A stretch of 61,615 nt of DNA from Planctomycetota bacterium (lineage in GTDB: Bacteria > Planctomycetota > Phycisphaerae > Tepidisphaerales > Tepidisphaeraceae), in the NCBI GenBank assembly GCA_038746835.1, contig JBCDKH010000004.1, forward strand, positions 1 through 61,615, read 5' to 3'. The position numbers and the translations under genes were made by a program. The notes beneath the pieces are model-generated. The model ran no database searches, was not told where the DNA came from, and saw only the letters and a program-made list of their open reading frames with translations. This document shows, piece by piece, positions 55,455 to 61,615 of this stretch (positions are counted from its first letter, which is position 1; each line of letters opens with the position of its first letter).

Positions 55455-56138
55455 ATGCCGACGGCGGTCGCCGAGCCCGAGACCCACGCATCGAACGAGA
55501 TCGTCCTCCCTCCGCGCGAGGAGCCGGCCGGCAATCCGATCGCGCCGCCACCACCGGCGACGTGGGTGGACCGCGTCGAGGCGTACCTCAGCCGGCTCAG
55601 CACGCGCGACAACTTCTGGCACCGCATCTTCAGCCTGCTCTTTCTGCCGCTGGCCTTCTGGAGTGGCATCCGCATGCGACGCGAAGGCAGCAGCGTCAGC
55701 GAGGACGAGACGAGCAGCTTCGCGGCCGTGCTGCCGTTCAAGAAATTCAACAAGAACTGGTACAACGCCATGGCCGGAGCGAGCCTGCTCGCCAACACCG
55801 AGATCGCCGCCGGCATGTACGTCTTTGGCGAAGCCGGCGGCGACTACACGGTCGTCTGCAAGAACCTCAACTACACGTTCCTGCGCCCGTGCCTGGGTCC
55901 GGCCGTGTACCGCATGACGCCGCGCGACGACCTCAAGGCCCAGATCGCGACGGGCAACGAGTTCAACACGAGCCTCGACGTTGACGTCCGTCAGCTCTCC
56001 ATGAAAGCCGGCGACCGCGAAAAGCGCGTCGGCCGGGCGGAGATCACGTTCCACGTCACGCCCAAGCGTCAGGCCAAGCAGCGAAAGACCAAGCTCAAAG
56101 AGCGGGACAAGCGGAAGAAGGCGCTCGACGCGGCGTAG
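55455..56138 (+). CDS. Hotdog-fold-like protein (DUF4442-type) of unknown function
   Basis: A 227-residue protein. The middle (NWYNAMAGASLLANTEIAAG, then YTVVCKNLNYTFLRPCLGPA and DVDVRQLSM) resembles the hotdog thioesterase pattern in which the first Asn and a helix with Glu surround the acyl thioester, as in PaaI/DUF4442 proteins. The N-terminal 35 residues are Pro-rich and probably disordered; a hydrophobic stretch LFLPLAFWSGIRM lies around residues 63-75. The C-terminus is highly basic (RQAKQRKTKLKERDKRKKAL). The assignment is tentative. It diverges from the peptidase gene with about 75 bases between starts. Confidence 0.6.
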   Translation: MPTAVAEPETHASNEIVLPPREEPAGNPIAPPPPATWVDRVEAYLSRLSTRDNFWHRIFSLLFLPLAFWSGIRMRREGSSVSEDETSSFAAVLPFKKFNKNWYNAMAGASLLANTEIAAGMYVFGEAGGDYTVVCKNLNYTFLRPCLGPAVYRMTPRDDLKAQIATGNEFNTSLDVDVRQLSMKAGDREKRVGRAEITFHVTPKRQAKQRKTKLKERDKRKKALDAA

Positions 56139-56202
56139 TTCGCGTGTTTTCAAGAGCCGCATCGATTCGGCATCTGCGGCGCCAGCGGATTACGCTCATC
56201 GC

Positions 56203-57144
56203 ATGACGCTGTTTCGGTCGCTCTTGGCAGTTCTGGTCGTCTGGTTGGTCACGACCCAGCTTGGCTGCTCGTCGGGCAGTCCTTCGCCGACGGCATCGAA
56301 GCCTCTTTCGTCGGATTCCGATCGCCTCGCCGAAGCGCAGCAGATCGCCGCGGGGCTGCGTGAGATCGAACAGAAGAACTACAACGCCGCGATCAAACTG
56401 CTTGAGCCGCTGGTCGACGAGGGCACGGACGTCGCCATCGCCTACCGGGCACTGCGGATCGCCAAGATCGAGCAGCTGTTGGCAGGCCGAGACGACTCGG
56501 AGTCCGCCCGAATGGTGGCGGAGGATGCGACCATGTCGATCATCGCCAAGGGCCGAAAGGTCTTGCCGAAAGACATGAGCCTTCTGCTCGACGACATTCA
56601 GTTCCACGCGGAACGCGACCTCTGGGACGTCACCGAAGCCCGCATTTTTGAGGCGATCGCGCTCGATCCGAGCGAGAGCAAGCTGTACGTGATGCTCGCA
56701 ACCAACCACGAAGACATCGCCAACTTCCAGCTCGAGTCCGGCAACCGACAAGCCTTCGAAGCGGAGATGGCCGACGCGATCAAGGCCTACGAGACTGCGG
56801 TCGATCTCGACCCGGATGAAACCATCGCCCGCTACAACCTCGGCGTCCTGGCGATGAGCCGCGCCAACGCAGCCGCGGTGAAACGCAACGCCATTCCGCC
56901 ATCGGAGTTCCGAGCCAAAGCTGACGAGTTGAAGCGGTACGAGACGATCGAACGCGACGAGTTGAAGACCGCACTGAGCTATTTCATCGAGGTCGAAAAG
57001 CGGACGCCCAACGACTCGACCGTCATCATGGCGCTCACGTCGGTTCACGTCCGGCTGGACTCACCCGAATTGGCGGAAGAGTTCGAAGATCGCTTCGGCA
57101 AGGTGCTCTCGGGCGAACAGGTCGAGTCGTACTACGCCAAGTGA
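56203..57144 (+). CDS. TPR repeat lipoprotein
   Basis: A 313-residue putative lipoprotein. Signal peptide MTLFRSLLAVLVVWLVTTQL ends in lipobox TQLGC (Cys22). The mature part has TPR-type helices: LREIEQKNYNAAIKLLEPLV, LYVMLATNHEDIANFQLESG and KAYETAVDLDPDETIARYNL, then RTPNDSTVIMALTSVHVRLD. It likely sits in the periplasm and binds other proteins. Convergent with ugd; the terminator at 57166-57194 lies between. Confidence 0.82.
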   Translation: MTLFRSLLAVLVVWLVTTQLGCSSGSPSPTASKPLSSDSDRLAEAQQIAAGLREIEQKNYNAAIKLLEPLVDEGTDVAIAYRALRIAKIEQLLAGRDDSESARMVAEDATMSIIAKGRKVLPKDMSLLLDDIQFHAERDLWDVTEARIFEAIALDPSESKLYVMLATNHEDIANFQLESGNRQAFEAEMADAIKAYETAVDLDPDETIARYNLGVLAMSRANAAAVKRNAIPPSEFRAKADELKRYETIERDELKTALSYFIEVEKRTPNDSTVIMALTSVHVRLDSPELAEEFEDRFGKVLSGEQVESYYAK

Positions 57145-57165
57145 TGATCGCTCGACGTAAAGACA

Positions 57166-57194
57166 AGGAGCCCGCTCGAAACGAACGGGCTCCT
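57166..57194 (-). terminator. Terminator for ugd (possibly bidirectional)
   Basis: Nine-base stem AGGAGCCCG (57166-57174) / CGGGCTCCT (57186-57194) with an 11-base loop. On the reverse strand it is followed by TTGTCTTTACG, a weak T-rich tail, which fits the end of ugd at 57227; on the plus strand it is followed by GGGTCATTTG, which is poorer. Confidence 0.72.
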
Positions 57195-57226
57195 GGGTCA
57201 TTTGCGGTCGGCTTTTGCCAGTGGGC

Positions 57227-58657
57227 TCACGCCGCTTCGGCTTCGCTCGGGGCTGCGCCGGTGGCGGTCTTGACGCTGCTGGGCTTGCCGCCGGGCTGCA
57301 CGTCGGGTCGGCCCATCGGGTAGTACTCGATGCCGTGACGCTTCATGTCTGTCCGGTGCAGGCAGTTGCGGCCGTCGAAGATCAGCGGCTTGTTCATGAC
57401 CGCCTTGACCTTGCTGAAGTCCATCGTCTCGAAGATCAGCCAGTCCGTGCAGATCGCGATCGCATCGGCACCCTCAGCGGCGCGAACCGGGTCGACACAC
57501 CACTCGACGCCTTGGGTGAAGATCTCCTTCATGTTGTCAACGCCCTTGGGGTCGTAGGCCTTGACCGTGACTCCATTGTCCACCAGGTGCTTGATGACGT
57601 CGATCGCGGTCGACTCGCGGATGTCGTCGGTGTCGGCCTTGAAGGCCAGGCCCCAGACGGCGACGGTGGCACCCTTGGCGTCGCGGCCAAGCTTGTCCGT
57701 GATCTTCTGGGCAAACCGCTTCTTCTGGTTGTTGTTGGTGTCGATGATCGCGTGGACGAACTTGTTCTCGTAGTTCGCCTGTCGCGAGATGTGCTCCATC
57801 GCAGCAACGTCCTTCGGGAAGCAAGAGCCGCCGTAGCCGCAGCCGGCTCGCAGGAAGGCCGGGCCGATGCGCTTGTCGCTGCCCATGCCGCGACGGATCG
57901 CCTCGATGTCGGCGCCGTAGTGCTCGCAGAGGATTGTCAGCTCGTTCATGAAGCTGATGCGGGCCGCGAGCATCGTGTTGGCCGCGTACTTGGTCAGCTC
58001 GGCCGACTCCCAGTTCATGACGAACCAGCAGTTCGGGTTGCCGGCCTTGACCTGCTCCCGCAGGATCGGGTCGTACAGCTGGTGGACGGCCTGAGCTTCG
58101 GGAGCCTCGGGCTCGCCCGACTCGCAGCCGATGACGACGCGGTCAGGCCGCAGGAAGTCGTCGACGGCGGTGCCTTCTTTGAGGAACTCGGGGTTGGAGA
58201 CGACGCGGACATTCGCGTTGGTGTGCTCCTTGAGATACTCGCTGAGCTTGCGGTTCGTGCCGGCCGGAACGGTCGACTTGACGATGATGGTCACCATGTC
58301 GCCGGCGTTCTCGCTCTGACGCTTTTCGAGCGCTTCGCAGACCTCTCGGCCCGCGGTCTCGAGGAAGGTCATGTCGACGGTGCCGTCCGGCTTGGGCGGC
58401 GTGCCGACGGCGAGGAAGACGATCTGAGCGTCCTCAACGGCCTCAGCGACGTCGCCGGTGAAGCTCAGGCGACCCTCGCGGATGTTCTCCGTCATGCGCT
58501 CGGCGAGGCCCGGCTCGAAGATCGGGCAATCGCCGGCCTGAAGCTTGGCGAGCTTGGCTGGCATCTTCTCGACGCCGCGGACGGTGTGCCCGATGGAGGC
58601 GAGACAGGTGCCGGAGCAGAGGCCGACGTATCCACAACCGATGACGGTGACGTTCAT
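57227..58657 (-). CDS. ugd: UDP-glucose 6-dehydrogenase
   Basis: A 476-residue enzyme oxidising UDP-glucose to UDP-glucuronate, a precursor for acidic surface polysaccharides. NAD site MNVTVIGCGYVGLCSGTCLA, SGTCLASIGHTV, then VGTPPKPDGTVDMTFLETAG, STVPAGT, NPEFLKEGTAVDDF, and the catalytic Cys in GCGYGGSCFPKDVAAMEH. ATG at 58657 (MNVTVIGCGYVG) is the true start; the frame runs 28 codons further up without the family pattern. C-terminal extension of about 25 residues is Pro/Gly/Ala-rich. The first gene of a surface-carbohydrate group. Confidence 0.97.
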   Translation of the reverse strand: MNVTVIGCGYVGLCSGTCLASIGHTVRGVEKMPAKLAKLQAGDCPIFEPGLAERMTENIREGRLSFTGDVAEAVEDAQIVFLAVGTPPKPDGTVDMTFLETAGREVCEALEKRQSENAGDMVTIIVKSTVPAGTNRKLSEYLKEHTNANVRVVSNPEFLKEGTAVDDFLRPDRVVIGCESGEPEAPEAQAVHQLYDPILREQVKAGNPNCWFVMNWESAELTKYAANTMLAARISFMNELTILCEHYGADIEAIRRGMGSDKRIGPAFLRAGCGYGGSCFPKDVAAMEHISRQANYENKFVHAIIDTNNNQKKRFAQKITDKLGRDAKGATVAVWGLAFKADTDDIRESTAIDVIKHLVDNGVTVKAYDPKGVDNMKEIFTQGVEWCVDPVRAAEGADAIAICTDWLIFETMDFSKVKAVMNKPLIFDGRNCLHRTDMKRHGIEYYPMGRPDVQPGGKPSSVKTATGAAPSEAEAA

Positions 58658-58864
58658 GAAAGTGTCCTGGCGTTGATTCTGATGCCTGTGAAGGCGAAGG
58701 GTGTGTCGAGCCTGCTCGTTCGGGCTCTGCACAAGGCTCATCGGCCGGCAATCACGTGCTGATGAGGCGGGGTGACGCTGGCGGAGCGGGTCGAGAGCTT
58801 ATCGGCAACAGCAGCCGATGTCCCGCCTTTTGCACAAGCTTTCGCTTTGACGTTTGTCGATACC

Positions 58865-60256
58865 TCAAGCCGACGCGACCGCCGGCACCCCGGATGGGCT
58901 CGCCGACGGCTCTGCCGGACGGGGCGCGACCGCGTCCGCAAGCGGCCCGTCGGCAGGCTCTGGTTCGGGTTCGGGTTCCGCCTCGGGTCCGACGCGAATC
59001 CGCTCGTGAACCATGCCCATCTTGTACGCCGCGACGATGATGCTGCCGAACAGCACCAGGTAAAACGCCACCGCGTACCGCGTCCGGAAAAAGACGAGCA
59101 TCGCCCCGGCCGCGACGAAGAAAATCGTCAACGCGTAGCTCACGACCACCGCCTGTCGCACGCTCAGATTGCGGTTGATGAGCTGATGGTGGAAGTGGTG
59201 CTTGTCCGCACTGAACAGCGGCCGACCCGCCGTCCAGCGACGGGCAAAGGCCAAGGCGGTGTCGAGCACCGGCAGGCTGAACATCACCAGCCCGCCCAGC
59301 ATCCACTTCGCCCCCGCATCGCCGAGCAGAATGATCGAGACGGCCACGACGAAACCCATCAGCAGGCTCCCGGCATCGCCCATGAAGATGCTGGCCGGGT
59401 TGAAGTTGAAGGGCAGAAAGCCCAACACCGCGCCAAACAGGGCGAGCGCCAGTGCAACGCGGACCGCGTCCGTTGCGGGCGTGCCGCTCATCAACGCGAC
59501 GCTGGCGGTCACGAAGACCAGCCCGGCCGCGATGATCGCCGTCACACCGCCACAAAGACCGTCCAGCCCGTCCATCAGGTTGCTGGCATTGCAGCAGAAC
59601 ACGACCAGCGCGATGACAAAGCCCCAACTCGCCACGGTCGCGGTCGCCGCCTCCACGGCCATCGGCACCTGGAGCGAGAGGTTGACGTGGAGCCACTCGA
59701 AGAAGAAGGCTGTGATCTGACCCAGAACGTCATCGCCCACGCCGAACAGCAGCAGACACACCGCCGCCGCGACTTGGCCGAGGATCTTGAGCACCGGCCG
59801 AACGCCGCGAACGTCGTCGATCAGGCCCAGTCCCGTAATCACGAACAGGCCAGCGAAGATCGGTGCCGGGAACCGCAGGCTGCCGCCGTCGCTGTGGACG
59901 GCCGAGAAGAACTGGCCCAGGGCCAGCGAGACGATCATCCCGATGAAAATCGCCACGCCGCCCAAATAGGCGACGGGTCTGGTGTGCAGTTTTCGTCCGC
60001 CGTCCGGGCTGTCGACGATGTTCGACAGCACAGCCACCCGCCGCATGATCGGCGTGAAAACATACGAAAAAACGAACGCGATGCAGAAGACGATGACGTA
60101 GGGCGCGAGCACCTCGTCATATGTCAACGGCCCTGACGGCTCGGGTGCTACCGGCCCGGCTTCGAGAAGACGCTCGAGGTCGATGCCGCCCGGTGCGTTC
60201 CAGGTCGACACGTCCCCCGTCAGACCGGCGGCGTCTTGGAGCGTGTCGTCCTGCAC
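58865..60256 (-). CDS. Glycosyl-1-phosphate transferase, WecA/MraY-like
   Basis: A 463-residue polytopic enzyme that moves a sugar-1-phosphate from UDP-sugar to undecaprenyl phosphate, starting lipid-linked polymer assembly. Motifs: GRKLHTRPVAYLGGVAIFIG, the DD site in GLGLIDDVRGVRPVLKILGQ, NASNLMDGLDGLCGGVTAII with the catalytic Asp, FNPASIFMGDAGSLLMGFVV and the HHFHHQLINRNLSVRQAV loop typical of WecA. About 10-11 membrane helices. The C-terminal 70 residues are a Glu/Pro/Ala-rich tail (EAEPEPEPEPADGP). 67-base gap to the epimerase start region on the same strand. Confidence 0.93.
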   Translation of the reverse strand: MQDDTLQDAAGLTGDVSTWNAPGGIDLERLLEAGPVAPEPSGPLTYDEVLAPYVIVFCIAFVFSYVFTPIMRRVAVLSNIVDSPDGGRKLHTRPVAYLGGVAIFIGMIVSLALGQFFSAVHSDGGSLRFPAPIFAGLFVITGLGLIDDVRGVRPVLKILGQVAAAVCLLLFGVGDDVLGQITAFFFEWLHVNLSLQVPMAVEAATATVASWGFVIALVVFCCNASNLMDGLDGLCGGVTAIIAAGLVFVTASVALMSGTPATDAVRVALALALFGAVLGFLPFNFNPASIFMGDAGSLLMGFVVAVSIILLGDAGAKWMLGGLVMFSLPVLDTALAFARRWTAGRPLFSADKHHFHHQLINRNLSVRQAVVVSYALTIFFVAAGAMLVFFRTRYAVAFYLVLFGSIIVAAYKMGMVHERIRVGPEAEPEPEPEPADGPLADAVAPRPAEPSASPSGVPAVASA

Positions 60257-60290
60257 TTCGTTCAGTCTATCGGCTTGTCGCTAACGCAGT

Positions 60291-61280
60291 TCAAGCAGCC
60301 ATCGATCCGGACCCGGCCTTGGCGTCGTCGATGACGGCGTCGATGATGCTCGACAGATCGTGCTTCGGCTCGAATCCGACGGTCTGGCGAAGACGCGACA
60401 GGTCCGGAACCCGACGCGGCACGTCCTCAAACTGCTGGCCGTAGACCTGGTCGTAGCCGACGTGACGGATCGAGCCGCTCCCGATGCGGTCGACGACCCG
60501 CTGAGCCAGATCGCCGATTGCGACTTCCTCATCGCTCCCGACGTTGAAGACGCGTCCGACGGCTTTGGGCTCGGCGAGCAGGGCGACCAGGGCGTGGACG
60601 ACGTCCTCTACGTGACAAAAACAACGCGTCTGCCGCCCGTCACCGGTGACTTGCAGCTCGCCCCCAGCCAGCGCGGCGTTGACGAATCGCGGCAGCACCA
60701 TCCCGTACTGGCCGACCTGGCGCGGGCCGACGGTGTTGAACAGCCGAACGACCACGGCGTCGAGGCCGAACTGTTTGTGGTACGCCAATGCCAGGAACTC
60801 GTCGATGCCCTTGGCGTAGGCGTAGCACCACCTGGCATGCAGTGTGGGCCCGATGGCGATGTCGTCATCCTCGCTGAAGGGCACGCGCGTGCCCTTGCCA
60901 TAAACCTCGCTGGAGCTGGTCACCAGCACCGGCCTTCGCCAGCGATTGCACGCCTCCAGCACGACTTCGGTGCCATGGACGATCGATTGGATCGTCCGAA
61001 CTGGTTCGTCGGCAATGAGTTGTACGCCGACTGCCGCTGCGAGGTGAAAGACCGCGTCGCAGTCGCTGGCGGCGAGGTTGACGGTCTGGGCATCTTCGAC
61101 GCTGCCGCGAATGAGCGAAAATCGGCCCTTGTCTCCGGCGTCGTCGAGCAGCGGCTGGATGTTGCTCAGCCGCCCGGTGGAGAAGTCGTCGAGCGCGACA
61201 ACGCTGTGTCCGCCAGCGAGAAGCGACCGAGCGAGGTGACTGCCGATGAACCCGGCCCCGCCGGTGATCAGATACCGCAT
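60291..61280 (-). CDS. NAD-dependent nucleotide-sugar epimerase/dehydratase
   Basis: A 329-residue extended SDR enzyme. The NAD loop is TGGAGFIGSHLARSLLAGGH, the active site has Ser/Thr in VTSSSEVYGKG and the YxxxK motif in CYAYAKGIDEFLALAYHKQF, and the substrate side has RLFNTVGPRQVGQYGMVLPR. It resembles UDP-glucose 4-epimerase and UDP-glucuronate decarboxylase-type enzymes; with ugd 1.6 kb away, a role on UDP-glucuronate or UDP-xylose is plausible but not shown. Same strand as the WecA-like gene. Confidence 0.85.
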   Translation of the reverse strand: MRYLITGGAGFIGSHLARSLLAGGHSVVALDDFSTGRLSNIQPLLDDAGDKGRFSLIRGSVEDAQTVNLAASDCDAVFHLAAAVGVQLIADEPVRTIQSIVHGTEVVLEACNRWRRPVLVTSSSEVYGKGTRVPFSEDDDIAIGPTLHARWCYAYAKGIDEFLALAYHKQFGLDAVVVRLFNTVGPRQVGQYGMVLPRFVNAALAGGELQVTGDGRQTRCFCHVEDVVHALVALLAEPKAVGRVFNVGSDEEVAIGDLAQRVVDRIGSGSIRHVGYDQVYGQQFEDVPRRVPDLSRLRQTVGFEPKHDLSSIIDAVIDDAKAGSGSMAA

Positions 61281-61535
61281 CGGTTCACCGTACGACCGGC
61301 GTGCCGGCTAGGGTGTCAGGAAGGCGTTGGCGGTCCGACGAAGGGATGTGTCGGCCACAGCCTGCGCGAGTCCGCACAGCCGGCACCACCCATCATGCTG
61401 GCCCGATAACCTTAACGCGATCTTTACACTCCTGACGCGCTTTTCTTGACGACGGCTAAAGGATGATGTCGATCCGCCCTGGCAAAGCGCCCGGGTCTCG
61501 TTGCTCAACCCCGACTGACGCCTCCCCGGAGACGA

Positions 61536-61615
61536 ATGCTCATGACCACCCGTAAGACCAACATCGAAAACCTTGAATTTCGCCGGCTTCTCGCCGTCGA
61601 CACGTTCGGCGCTCC
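61536..61615 (+). CDS. Start of a surface protein with planctomycete N-terminal motif (partial)
   Basis: The last 80 bases open a frame starting MLMTTRKTNIENLEFRRLLA then VDTFGA. The core IENLEFRRLLA resembles the LEPR/LEFR-type N-terminal signal found on very large planctomycete extracellular proteins. GGAG at 61528-61531 lies just before ATG 61536; an in-frame ATG at 61542 is also possible. The gene runs out of the window, so its domains and length are unknown. The 255-base gap before it (61281-61535) contains an AT-richer patch around 61405-61450 that may hold its promoter, but no clear -35/-10 pair. Confidence 0.6.
   Translation, partial: MLMTTRKTNIENLEFRRLLAVDTFGA

Noticed and set aside
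57215-58762. Plus-strand 515-codon open frame
   Set aside because: Antisense to ugd; no recognisable domain.

Overview
The window is high-GC, densely packed bacterial DNA of a planctomycete type, most likely class Phycisphaerae (inference). The pointers are two PEP-CTERM proteins, two type II/IV prepilin-like proteins with [17 protein letters not shown]-type N-termini, a surface protein starting with the IENLEFRRLLA type of N-terminal motif at the right edge, a type I sulfatase, an alginate-lyase-like protein, a PrkA/YeaH/SpoVR set and a YfbK-related protein. Housekeeping genes are scattered as single genes rather than in classical operons (infA, hisI, cysS, nuoF, trpF, glmS, pgl, a coxC-like gene). 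No rRNA, tRNA, CRISPR array, phage or transposase was seen.

Layout. 1-7.6 kb: rsgA (5' end cut off), infA, a TatD-like hydrolase with a small coupled partner, a large lipoprotein, yidD, a sulfatase with a coupled membrane protein, and hisI. 7.6-14 kb: cysS, an unknown membrane protein, a phosphohexomutase and an oxidoreductase-ThuA fusion; three short gaps here hold relic-like reading frames (a PEP-CTERM anchor, an interrupted frame and a dockerin-like mini-ORF). 14-20.5 kb: acyl desaturase, oxidoreductase, glycosyltransferase coupled to an alginate-lyase-like protein, a lone nuoF and a sulfotransferase. 20.6-26.3 kb: PEP-CTERM protein with a strong terminator, a phosphodiesterase-TPR fusion, a BPL_N-type protein, and an ECF sigma factor overlapping a membrane protein that looks like an anti-sigma/YfbK protein without its von Willebrand domain. 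26.5-36 kb: prkA, a RelE-like toxin and an antitoxin, yeaH, then a reverse-strand polysaccharide block (pyruvyl transferase, nitroreductase, flippase), then spoVR.

36-49.9 kb: pgl, a 2-oxoacid dehydrogenase E2, glmS, class II photolyase, rhaI-type sugar isomerase, the three-gene pntAA-pntAB-pntB transhydrogenase, a cytochrome oxidase subunit III, a TPR protein and an ALDH7-type dehydrogenase. 50-57 kb: PEP-CTERM protein, two convergent prepilin-like genes, trpF coupled to an M3 peptidase, a hotdog-like protein and a TPR lipoprotein. 57-61.6 kb: ugd, a WecA/MraY-like glycosyl-1-phosphate transferase, an NAD-dependent sugar epimerase and the start of a surface protein.

Two themes link the genes: cell-surface carbohydrate (glmS, phosphohexomutase, ugd, epimerase, WecA-like, GT4, pyruvyl transferase, flippase, sulfotransferase, sulfatase, alginate-lyase-like) and signalling (sigma/YfbK-like, PrkA/YeaH/SpoVR). 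Long inverted repeats are interspersed: two copies of one family, a 37-bp hairpin, a 58-bp perfect palindrome and a REP-type doublet. The most unusual items are the YfbK-like protein without a VWA domain, the toxin-antitoxin pair inside prkA-yeaH, and the polysaccharide block separating yeaH from spoVR. All assignments were made by reading; no database search was run.
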